DNA from: Lanius collurio
Taxonomy: Eukaryota; Chordata; Aves; Passeriformes; Laniidae
NCBI GenBank assembly: GCA_020086605.1
Contig: JACBWW010000002.1
Span: forward strand, 29,936,475 to 30,000,474
DNA length: 64,000 nucleotides
Direction: 5' to 3'
Under the pieces are notes generated by a model, which saw nothing but the letters and a program-made list of their open reading frames with translations, ran no database searches and was not told the origin of the DNA. Both the position numbers and the translations under genes were made by a program. Shown here in pieces: positions 1 through 11,255 of this stretch. The number at the start of each line of letters is the position of its first letter. Position 1 is the first letter of the stretch.

Positions 1-3000
1 GGAGAGATCAGATCTCTCCATCTGAACAAGGGGGAAGCCCTTTTATTGTCACGAGGCTGGGAAATCACAGCTGAACAATTCTGTTCCTTGCAACAGCACC
101 TACAGCCCACACCCTAGGAACACACATTAGACTCCAACAGTTTTCCAGGTGGAGACAAATATCCAACCCATATTTACAAGGCCAGTCTCATATGCTTGTT
201 TAATATATAATTGAGTAGTTAGAAGAAGGGAGATCCAGGAAGGCTTGCTCAACCTATTTCAGCTAAAAGCCAAATCTCATTCTTTCATCTCATATGACTT
301 TTGCCTTTGCACTTAAGTCTCACCATGTATGAGGAGATAAATTGTGTGGCTTTTGCATAGTGCTTGAAAGCCAAGTTGCAAATATTGTTATTTCAAAGAA
401 AACAAATTTGTTTGAGCACATTTTCTGCTGACAAGTGAGTGCAGGGTCTGGAGAGTCAGGGCTCAGACAGTGTTTAGTTCTGTGCCAGTTGACTGCTTTT
501 AAAAGAAGAGCAAATGAAATGTATTCACTACCAGCTTTTCTGCTTTCCTCTTCCCTGAACTTTCCAAGCCAATTAGCTCAATCATTCTTCACCTAGTTTT
601 AATAAAGTGGGATTTACTGAAGGATTTTCTCTTCTGCATGACAAACTGTGTCGATTAATACATAAGACCCTTCACTTGCTTTACCAAGTGCTTTGAAGAA
701 AGTCCATCCTGGGTGGGCATTTCCAGACCTTTAGCCTCACAGATATGCATCCTCAAAAAAAAAATCTGTCCCAGACATGCTGGAACGCCACTCAGACTCA
801 CTGCCCAATTAATTCACCCTATCAAGACACTACAAAGACAAGTATTCTTCTAAAATGTAAAGCCACGTCATTCCCATGCCTCACTTACCTTCAAGCCCCT
901 CGTTTCAAAACAGTACACTCCCCTAATAGAAAAATATAAGTAGAAAAAGACGGTGCATGTACAGAAAACAGACACACATTAATATGTGAGATGCATGCTG
1001 ATAAGCCTCCCCCCACCCACTTACCACCCAATCAGCAAAGTTGTTCTCAGGAGAAATATAGAGGATGAGAGTGGGCATTTCAGAGCTAATACCTTCAAGT
1101 ACTGCCAGACCAATGGCATAACCCCAAACATAGACTTTTTTTTGCCACAGACTAACACAAAAATATTTTCTCCAGCTCACAACCAATTTTGCTAATTATA
1201 ACATGGTGAAGCAGCATGACAGCCAGGGTGGATCTGCCCACCCTTCATTCTCCTGCCCACCCACATACCCACATGAGGGGAGCCCTGCCATGTGTAGGAG
1301 TGTCAGACCACCAATGCTTCACTCAGGTTCTGCCTGTCTTCTACAAGATATAACAAGGTGTCACCTCATGCCCATGCATCTGTTATTACATGCCTCTGTT
1401 TAACAAACTGGGCTGGCAGTGACACGCCACTCCCAATAGCATATAAATAGTTTACATGGAAACATTCACTAACAGCCAGCCAATGATATTCTGTCCCCAA
1501 AAGCGTCCTATATGCATTAACTTTTGGCAGAGAACCAGTTATCTTATTACTCAATAATTCATAGGTGAGCTACTCAGCTGGGCAGTTCTGGGAATAAAGC
1601 AGCTCATTGCCAGTGCAAACTAAGGAAAAGCAAAAAAAAAACCAACAAAATCAACCCACAAAAAAGAACAAAAGAGGTTCTTCCAAAGCAAAGAATCCAC
1701 ATCCTCCCTCTTAGTTCAGATTTTACCACCAATTTTTCTTACGATCTAACCTAATTCCCTTGCTGCAGTTTAAGCCTACTGCAAGTCCTCCCCATAGGAA
1801 TTTTCATGTCCTAGTAATCAACTCTGTACTATCTCCAGTGTGTAAAGAAGGGAAAATAGAGGGAAAACAGCCTATCTATGAAGTTCATCATCCTAGGAAT
1901 AGACTCTCCACATTCCTGAGAAAGATTTGGAACAAATGGGAAAGGACTGATAACCTCCCCTCTCCAGGTTTGACAGCAAACTTGGTGCTAGCTGAAGCAG
2001 GACTTTAAAGGCCAAATTTATCTCTTTCTTCTTCATTGAGGCACTCAGCTTAGGAATGCCACCTCCCTCCAAGACAATAGAGTGAGAGGGACATCTCCAG
2101 AGGATGATTCGGATGGCAGGAATTCCTAGCTGGCATACCAGTCTCTGTCCTGTACCTGCAGGGGGAGCTTCAGGTGATGCCAGTCGTCACAGCTCTGCTA
2201 GGTGGGATGAATCCAGAGCAAAGCAAATGCACTGAAGTGGCAGTGCTCCCCTCCCATATGAACCTCTCATGAACTCTCAGTGCTGTGTTTGATGAGTTGA
2301 TGAGTAAGCTGAGTCTAACACACATCTGAAATCTGGGCAGCATATCCTGCTCTTGGACAAGAGACATCTCCTCTGCTCCAGCTGCTGTGTGCCACAACAG
2401 AGCTCACCTGGGAAAGAAAACAGGCACCAGGCTGCACATTCCCCATAGCAAACACAGTGAGAAATCTTTGGACTCCAGGCAATGTCCAATTAGTGCCACC
2501 ACCAGGGCTCATCTCCAGAATACACATCTGCCACCTACAAGGAATTGTCTGAGCTCCCCCTTGTCTCCTGGAGGCTCTCACCCCCAACCAGAGGAGCTAC
2601 CAGGCAGAGGTGACTGCTTACTCCAAGCATGGATCCAATAGCAAGAGGCTCCTATTCCACTGCCAGCTGCAGTAGCAATTCAATTACTTCCATATATTTA
2701 CACCCCTTTAACAAAAGAACTGAATTTTGTAAGCAGGGAGGCTGCAGGAAGAAAGTACCTCTGAGGACTGCAATCCTGTCAAAACGAAAGAGTCCCTCCT
2801 TAAGAAATGCAGTTATTGTCAGGGCTGCAGGGGATCAGAGGCTTCTGCTCACATCTGAACCACAGCACTACCTCACCTTCTGTTTTCAGTTTGAAAACTA
2901 AATTGGGACCACAAGACAATCCCTCCATAGCAGCTTTCCAAATAGGCAGGCAAAGTGAGAGGCACCACAGCCAAAACCAGAAATACTGATCAAAAAATCA

Positions 3001-3429
3001 GACCTGCTTTAATGTTGGTGTAGTGTAATCAGAGCTAGAAAGGGGAGAGACCCAAGTTGGAAAGAGCCTGGTAGAGGAAGGCAGGCCATCCAAAGCAACT
3101 GATCCAATAAAATACTAACCAGCACTCCTTAATATGTTTACTTTGAAGTCTTTGTTCAGCGTAGCAAACATGGAGCATGGGGCAAACCTAGAGCAGGAAG
3201 AGTTAATACAGTGGTTCACCACTTATCTACAGAGTGGAAAGAGAACAATCTTTCCCACACAAAACAGGCTGTTCCTCAGCCTCTCCTTCCAGCTTAGCAG
3301 GGAATTTGGACCAAGGTTGAAGAATTCTGCATGGAGCAACACTCAGTTCTCCATCACTTCTCTATCTGCTACCTCAGAGTTCTGCTGTCAGTTGTTTAAT
3401 ATCCTGCTCTACTAACTGCCATTATTACC

Positions 3430-3881
3430 CCATTTTTCCATCCTTCACCCTTGATTGGTCTTGATTCATTGGAAGAAGATGACGACAATGAAAACATAAC
3501 TGTTCCGAAAGAGGCTGAAAGGATGCTCAAATTAAAAGATTTATGGCTAACATTCAGTCTCATAGATGAAACAGCTGAGGTCAACAGATATCAAAGCAAT
3601 TTTTTCCATAAGAATTAATATAACAAGGGGGGCAGTACATACAGGAACTCAAGATATGCGTGCAATTTAAAAACACAGGATCATTATATATAGCACAGAG
3701 AAAGGAGAGGCAAGAACATTTTTTTACTGTAAGCATTTTTACTGTCACTCTCTGGATGGTTACCGCTTCATCATTGTCATCATCATTTTCAGATGAATCA
3801 AGGTAGATCAAATCAATCATGGGCAAAGGATGGAAAAATGAGGATGGGTTCAGAAGGTCTTCAGATGAAATGGCTGAGGTC
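3430..3881. repeat. Nested inverted and direct repeats
   Basis: An inverted pair lies at about 3430-3500 and 3768-3845. CATTTTTCCATCCTT in the first arm corresponds to AAGGATGGAAAAATG in the second, and the arm ends share CTTGATTCAT and its complement ATGAATCAAG. A direct pair, AGATGAAACAGCTGAGGTC (3564-3582) and AGATGAAATGGCTGAGGTC (3863-3881), lies beside it. The arms are diverged. Origin is unknown; a fragmented transposon is possible. Confidence 0.6.
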
Positions 3882-6370
3882 TTTCAGAACAGTGACTGGC
3901 TCCAAAAAGCCACCTGCCAAACAGCCACCATCTCTGCCATCTGTACATTCTGTCTTTCCCCTCCATCCTTCACACCCTTACCTGCATGCATTTAAAATGT
4001 GTGACAGCCATAAGGACCTTTGCCCAACTCCTACTCTATTAATTAATTATAAAAAAAATACTTTATCTGTCCTCTTAGTACAGTCATAGTTTTCATGAAT
4101 GTATCTTCAGCAGATTGCTGGTTACAGAGAATCATCTCCCTGCACTTTATTCCAAAAGCTGCTGCCTGCCTTTGGAGACTGCAGAGGATCTTGCAGTCCC
4201 ATTTCTTCAGGTATAGGTGATATCACCCAACTCAGAAAACAATATGGACTCAAGCTATAGAGGACTCACTCCTGCATTGGTAACCTCCTGTCTTCTCTCG
4301 ATGTTCTGTGTTTCCCAAGGCTCAGAAGCACATCAGCCTTGCTGCTGAAGCAGGTGCAGCCCTGTAGCTCTGGTCTTTCCCTGAATGAGGGAGAGCACTG
4401 TCACTGCAGACAGCCACAGCTGCTGTGGGCTCTCAGAAAACACTTTCCAGGGCTCAGGGTCTCCTCTGCAGCAGAGGGCACAGGAAGGAGGCCAGTGAGA
4501 GAACTAGCCACCAGTCAAAGACAGCAGCCTGCTCCCTTAACCTCCCTATCTGGCTATCGGCTCTGTCCCATCTCCTCTGGACTTGGACCAGGAGAGGGAA
4601 ATTTATTAACAGTCCCACTCACTGGATAAATCTGATCTGACATTCAGTTTTCCACGACTGACCTCAAACTGAGCCAGCACAGCAGGAACTATTTGGATGA
4701 GCAGCATCCCTGCAGTGTGGTCACTTGCCTATCTCATACAGACAACTTCTTTGTGCTGACTAAGGAGAGCTTTGGCTGCAGCAAAGGTGATATGCAGGAC
4801 AAGTGGGAAGGACACACTCTATTTCTTCTCCCAATTCCTGGATTTTGGTTCAACGCATAAACATCTGAAGTTGGTTCCATAAGTTTTCATTATTCTCATT
4901 CCCAGCTCTCCTGGGACACAAAAGTTAAGGCTGCCACTTTCCTCATTCTGACCCACTGCATCAAGATCTGAAAGTGGATCCTGGCCTGAGTCAATCTATC
5001 AGCAATTGTCATTCTGAGAGGTTGCACCAGCACACACTGCAACACAATCCTGCTCCTTCCACCCTCTTCATAACAAATGATAATGCCTCCCAGAATCAGA
5101 CATCCCAGGTGAAAAGGATATTTTAAACCCGTTTCAGCAACATTTGCTGAAATGTCTCACTGTAGTGGGATGAAAGTAAATATAATTCTGCGTACAGTTT
5201 TGGAAAGAACCAGTGTGGACTTAAATCTGGAATTATTTGTGGCTAAATCTGTGATACGAGCCAGAGAAGATGGAAAGACAGGCTATGCCTGTTTGTAAGA
5301 CTCTAGCTAGGTCTACATACCCTAATCTGAATTCATCAGTGAAAAAATGGCAGACTAACAACAGATCATAAAAATCTTAAAAATGCCGCAGAAAGTAGTA
5401 AAAGATGTGGGAAAACTTCATCCAGCCAGGACTTTCAGGGCAAGTTTGTGGTAGCACCTTGTGAACACCTGATGAGATAAAATTATTCTCTACTCTCCAT
5501 GCATGTATTGCCTATGGCAGTATAAACACAAATCAGTTGGGTCAACCTAAGCAGATGAAATCTCAGAACAAAAAGCAATAAACCTCTTAATTCCTCACTG
5601 ATTCCATAAAAGAACTCATGGAAGATGAATGTGGGATGCAATATTCCAAGTTAAAAATGAATGATGATTAATATAGTTTTATGGGTCCTTGGCAGATAAA
5701 CTGGGTAGTGTTTGAGAAAGCAACAAGAAAAGTAACTATCCTGTCATAACATCCTCGGGCTTTGGAAAGAACCTGGCTTGCTTCCACACGACAGACTAAT
5801 TGAAGATGTAATACTATTCAAATGCTGCCCACATTAAGCAGATTAAAAACACATTAACTGAAAGAGTTCAAAAAGAAATTTTAAATGGCTGCACACACCA
5901 TTGGGATCTCTCTAGTGAGAGGGAACACCTCTTCTAGGAAGACATCTCTGGTAAGAACCCACATGAACCTCACAAACTGATGCTATTTCACATCTCCATC
6001 AAGGTCAGAGATCCAGACAGCAGGTTGCCAAAGCTGAAGTATATCAATTATAAAGCGCCCTGTTCAGTCTGTGTAGCCAACATCGCACAAAATCACCTTT
6101 AGTGTCTGAATAACCTTACCTCTGTTTGCAGCTGGTGTGACTGGGAGCACACCTTGGCAGATCTGTGGATTTTGACTTGGGCTTTACTTCCTTCCCTCCC
6201 ACACAAAGGCACTGATAACTGACAATCACCATCCTTAGGTGCCTGTGTCAGCATAAGAACCAACATTTGTAGAAGACACAAAATACATAGCAGTAAAAGT
6301 ACCTCTGACAGGACAACTTGGATTGCCTGATGGAATGGTCTTATGGTAACTCCAATTTATCTTGGGCAAT

Positions 6371-6420
6371 CGCAGAACCATAGAAAACTAGGGGTGGTAG
6401 GGACCTTTAAAGGTCATAAT
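6371..6420 (-). mobile_element. CR1 tail fragment
   Basis: The plus-strand segment with CATAGAAAACTAGGGG, TGGTAGGGACCTTTAAAGG and TCAT resembles the reverse complement of the CR1 3' tail, where the usual form has a CATAGAATGG-type start and GGAAGGGACCTTTAAAG. It is a short, diverged piece in minus orientation. Confidence 0.55.
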
Positions 6421-6639
6421 GTAAAGAATGTGTCACTCTTGCAAGGAAAGAGACAATGACTCCAAAAGGAGCATGAGTTAATGTAACTCATTAACATCAG
6501 CTTTCAGCTTAATTCCATAGTCCAAAGATGTCCAAATCCTTAGATGATTAAGCCAAAACTTACTAAACATATTGTGAGATGGGCATTGCATCTGCACTGG
6601 GGAGATCATTTTTGAAAGTCTGTTTAATACGTGTGACCA

Positions 6640-6760
6640 TGCTGACAGAATGATGTTGGAAAAAGATGAGAAGAGGGCTATAAAAATAAATGTAGGGCTG
6701 GAAAACATGCCTTGTGGTGAATGGCTAAAGAGACTCTTTCTGGATTGCATACTGAAAAGG
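6640..6760 (+). mobile_element. Possible old CR1 fragment
   Basis: The run with GAGGGCTATAAAAATAA, GGGCTGGAAAACATGCC and GGTGAATGGCTAAAGAGACT follows the order of the CR1 segment that usually reads as a record of 'GGGCTGGAGCAC...GAGGAAAGGCTG...'. It is diverged and could be chance; confidence is low. Confidence 0.35.
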
Positions 6761-8019
6761 CTAAGATTACCCGTTCTGGTGTTTGATACTATGTTCTGGT
6801 GTCTGAGACTACACGAGGAAGAGACTGCTGATAACAAATAGCTTGTTATGTGAGAAGACAAAGGCAGAAAAAGAGCTTGTAGTTGGAAACTGAGACAGGC
6901 TTAGATTAAGTGACGACAACTGAACCATGAGTGTAAAAAAGCACTGCAACAACTTACTGAGCAACACACTGAATTCTCTGCCACTTCAGTATATGAGGAG
7001 ATGTTGCACTGAAAATGTACAAATAATCTAAGTTTGGGTGCACAAAGGTAAACTTACCTTGTTCCTCAGCTCCATCAGTGTTAGGGACTATGTCTGGCAT
7101 ATAAATAAGCCTCCTGTCCAGACAAAGAGCACAAAATGGTTAGAGGGAGATTCAAAGAGCTCTTGCTTTCTCACAGTGATTGGGAAGCTAGAGTGACAGC
7201 ATTTTGGAAAAGCAGATTGGAGCATATAAACTTCTCCAAACCAAAGGGTTTTTTGAAAAAAACAACCAAAAAATCCCAACACAAAACCCATTTTTTTCCT
7301 TCTCTCTTTAAAATCTATAGATACTTTAATTTGCATTTTTCATTTATACATGTGAGTTGGTTCCTAGAAAGTGAATCAGTATGAAAACGTGACCACTTCC
7401 ATGCATAAGTTTGGATTTTGCAAAGCCTCATTACAAGCAGCCAGAGGGGAAGAGAAAGATTCCCAAACCACAAAATCTTATTTTGAGTCGCTCTGTTCTC
7501 CTCTGATCCAGCCAATTGCCGCCATCTTCTTATCCCTTTAGATCCATTATACTCTCTCCAGCAACCCCTCCTAAATGGAGGACTGCTCACTTTCCCTCAG
7601 GCCCCAGTTCTCCATTTTACAGCATACCAGAATGTTGGCTGAAGGGCCTGTGTTATGCATAAACTATGAACTGCTCAGAAAATCCCAGCAGACTTAGTGC
7701 TATTAAGCTCATCTATATTGCATTAAGTTATTAGCTACTGTATTCTAACTTATGATTAGGACAGTAGAGTATCTCCTTGCAATCAGCACTTTGTAAGGAA
7801 AATCCCTGTTCAGTGCAAATGCTACTGTCATTCATTGTTCTCTTGACTGCAATCACAGCCATTGTTGGGAACCTCTGTTAGTTTTGGCACTCCAAACAAT
7901 TCCTCCTATGAAATGCTTGGCCAAGTTGGGCCCAGAGTTGTAGCGTATCTGCGCGAGATTGGCAACATTCATTTCATCAGCTGTGAGAGCAGGTCACAAC
8001 AAATCAAGAGTCTTATTTT

Positions 8020-8340
8020 TCCTTCCACATTTTTCTAATCTGGGCCACCTGTAGAATTTAAGAGCTCAGTCTCAATCCCAAACTGCCATTTTGGTCTAGT
8101 AGTAGGTTCAGGGTTCAGAGAACCATGAAGACTACAGCTGCAGGGATGCTGGGACTGGAAAAGGCATGCCAAGTAGAGCGCAACACTGCATCAACATTGA
8201 TTTCTCCACATCTTTCTTAATCTGGGCCACCCATGGTACTGGGGACCTCAGGCTCTGTGCAAAGCTGCAACTAGTGGTAGGATTCAGCGAAGTAAAATGC
8301 TTACAGCTCCAGGGATACTGGGACTGGAAAGTCTGCATTT
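8020..8340 (+). repeat. Imperfect tandem duplication, period about 170-180 bp
   Basis: Two units follow one another. Both begin near a TAATCTGGGCCACC motif (8036 and 8219) and end near AGGGATGCTGGGACTGGAAA (8142) and AGGGATACTGGGACTGGAAA (8311). The middles share AGTAGGTTCAG-like and AGTGGTAGGATTCAG-like segments. The units have diverged and differ in length by about 13 bp. The pair sits directly upstream of the CR1 element. Confidence 0.7.
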
Positions 8341-8374
8341 CCAGGGATCAAAAAAAACACCTGGTCACAAGTGC

Positions 8375-9320
8375 TGCTCCCTTGGGCTCAGAATTGAGGA
8401 CAGCTCTGTTTAACCTTTATCCATGATCTGGATGAGGGGACTGAGGGCACCCTCAGTCAGCCTGCAGATACACCAGTATGGGTTGGAGTATCACTGCTGG
8501 AGCATAGGAAAGCCCTGCAGAGGGAACTGGACAGGCTGGATCGATGGGCTGAGACCAGTTGTATGAGGGTCAACAACATGAAGTTCTGGGTCCTGCCCTT
8601 GGGTCACAATGACCCCTGCAGCCCTGCAGGCCAGGGCAGAAGGGCTGGAAGGCTGCCCAGCAGAAAAGGCCCTGGGGCTGCTGGTGACAGCAGCTGAACA
8701 TGAGCCAGCGTGTGCCAGGGGGCCAAGGAGGCTGATGGCATCCTGGCCTGTATCGGGGATAGTGTGGCCAGCAGGACCAGGGCAAGGATTGTCCCCTGTA
8801 CTCGGCACTGGTGAGGCCTCACCTTGAATCCTGTGTTCAGTTCTGGGCCCCTCACTGCAGGAAAGACACTGAGGGGCTGGAGCGAGTCCAAAAAGGGCAG
8901 AGGAGCTGGTGTGAAGGGTCTGGAGCACAAGTCCTAGAAGGAGTAACTGAGGGAGCTGAGGTTGTCCAGTCTGGAGAAAAGGAGGCTCAGGGGAGATCTT
9001 ATTGCCCTACAATTATCTGAAAGGAGGCTGTGGCAAGATGAGGGTCAGTCTCTTCTCCAGGCATGTAGTGATAGGACAAGATGAAACAGTCTCAAGTTGT
9101 GTCAGGGGAGGTTTGGGTTGGATATTAGGAAAAATTTCTTCACCTAAAGCGTGGTCAAGATTGGAATAGGCTACCCAAAGAAGTGGTGGAGCCACCTTCC
9201 CTGAAAGTGTTCAAAAAAATTAGTGGATGTGGAACTTTGTGATATGGTTTAGTGGCCATGGTGGCATTGGACCGAGGGTATTAGATCTTGGAGGTCTTTT
9301 CCAATCTTATGATTCTAAGT
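8375..9320 (+). mobile_element. 5'-truncated CR1 LINE (3' portion)
   Basis: The sequence follows the bird CR1 3' region closely. It opens with the block around TTTATCCATGATCTGGATGA, passes through the GGACAGGCTGGATCGATGGG and GGCATCCTGGCCTGTAT landmarks, and reaches TTGGATATTAGGAAAAATTT near 9120. It ends in the CR1 tail around GGTCTTTTCCAATCTTATGA plus GATTCTAAG near 9318. CR1 elements are typically 5'-truncated and lack a poly(A) tail, as here. The reverse-transcriptase reading frame is broken by many changes, so this is a dead copy. Open frames on both strands between 8491 and 9195 are by-products. It is inserted antisense to MDGA1. Confidence 0.93.
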
Positions 9321-10722
9321 GAACAGTCTCAGAAGTCAGCTTCCTTCCAGTCAACAGTAACAAAAATTTCCATGTTTTTTTCTAACAACACATAACCCTG
9401 GAAACAAGGAGTCCAAAACCAAACAAAATACAAGGTAGGCATGCAAATAGAAAATTTAAATATATCTGTCAGTTCCTGGGACCAGTGATGGATCTGCAGG
9501 TTCATTACTGGGATCATAAAGGAAAACCAACTGTTTTACCATGAGTAATGGAGGTCAATTATACTTGGATCAGAAGCAACAGCTGAGATAAGGAAGGAGT
9601 GTGTGCACACTTGTGCTTATTTTTGTTTGCAATAGAGAGGCAAAGAAAAATGGAAATCAGGAACTATATGAGGTGAAATAGAGTGAGAGGGGTGCATGTT
9701 GGAAATATGATTTCTGCTCACCAAGAAACACGATTTCTTGACTTCAAAGAAAAAAATGGTTTCTTGCTCAGAAAGTGGCCCAAGTTGAAAAGCCCCAAAC
9801 TAGTCACTGAGTAGCTCCAGAGAAAGCTCCAAAAAGTCCCTATGACCTTGCTAAAAGCTGAGCCCTCAATCTCCCTATAATGTGTCCCAGCAAAGAACTG
9901 GCAACAGCAAGATCCCCTGGGATGTAGAAAAGCCTGAGAAGCTCTGAAGTTTAATTCTCATTTAAACAGTTTCCCTATAGACCTGCATGTAATTAGTCCT
10001 GTTTTAGAGCTTGGGGTCAGGATGGTCACAACTCATTCAAAATACACCCAGGATGCTCAGTTTCCTACTGGGGCTTCTGTTCATATCAGGAATCTCTCAG
10101 GGGCTTCCCTGCATAAGTGGCACCACTATTCTGTGCACGACTTCCATGTGCCTGCCACAGTCCTCCAGTCCTCCTGGGCTGGAGGAAATAGCTCTGCTCC
10201 AATGCCAGAATCCAGGGAGCAGGTGGAGAGTAGCATGAGATCCTGCTCCTGTACTGTCGTAGGTGTTGCCTGACATGGTTTACAGCCCAAAAATCCTGGG
10301 AGAAAAGCAAAGGCACAGGCATAATGCCATGGGACCACATAGCTCTCTGGAAAAGAGTCTGGGGGAAAAGGACCTCTGCTTCCCTGGCACAGGTCCTGTG
10401 CCAGGTCTGATGGCCTATGCTCCCCTGCAGGTGTGGACAGCTGTTTTCACTTCTCTGTGCCTCATGCCCTTGTGCAGAGGCTGAGAGTTAACATGAGAAA
10501 ATGAACTACAATTTTTGTTCGCTTGCTGACTTTCTGGTTTCCCTAGTGAGTTCTGGTCCATGACATCTCTCCCTCCACAACCAAGAGGCAGAATTTGATA
10601 GGGACAAGACATTCCCTCTTTTCCTGTCCTGTGACCCCAGGCTCAAAACATGAGAACTGACGGCAGTTTTCTAATTTGCTCCATTTTTCAATTCCTTTAC
10701 CCCATGTCTGCTGAAGCCAGTG

Positions 10723-11255
10723 TGTCCTTGTTTCAGCTGGCACAGAGTTAATTTTCCTTGTAGTACTGGTACAGTGCTCTGTTTTTGATTTAGGTACAAT
10801 GCTGTATTTTGGAATTAAGATGAGAATAATGTTGATAATGCACTGATGTCTTAGCTGCTGCTAAACAGTGCTTTAACTCAAGGACTTTTCACTGTCTCAT
10901 GCTCTGCCAGTGAGCAGGTGCACAAGGAGTTGGGAGGGAGCATGTCCAGGACAGCTGACCTGAACAAACCAAAGGAATATTCCATACCATAGAATGTCAT
11001 GCCCATTATACAAACTGGGGGAAGATGGCTGGGCCATCAACCAATTATTGCTTAGGGATGGGCTGGGCACTGGTCAATGAGCAGTTGTGCTGTGTTTCAT
11101 TTATTTTTCTTGATCTTTTCTCCTTCCTCCCCACCTCTCTTTGTCCTTTACATTACTATCACTACTATTAATAAAATACTGGTTTTCAACCACTAAATTT
11201 TTCCTACCTCAACCCACAAGATTTACCTTCTTTTTTGAATCCTCCTCCCATCCCT
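10723..11255 (+). mobile_element. Solo LTR (avian endogenous retrovirus), 3' end truncated
   Basis: From TGTCCTTGTTTCAGCTGG at 10723 the sequence matches, from memory, a very common passerine ERV LTR. Landmarks are the CAGAGTTAATTTTC block, GAGAATAATGTTGATAA near 10822, a CTCATGCTCTGCCAG block near 10898, a degenerate TATA-like stretch near 11005 followed by ACTGGGG, and an AATAAA signal at 11170-11175. The match fades near 11255, before the usual LTR end, and no internal retroviral genes flank it. I cannot assign the ERV class with confidence. Confidence 0.75.

Noticed and set aside
6478..6861. 127-codon minus-strand open frame
   Set aside because: It overlaps a possible old CR1 fragment on the opposite strand and has no domain.
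8491..8930. Open frames of 145 and 108 codons on the minus strand
   Set aside because: They are the antisense of the CR1 retrotransposon and carry no coding signal.
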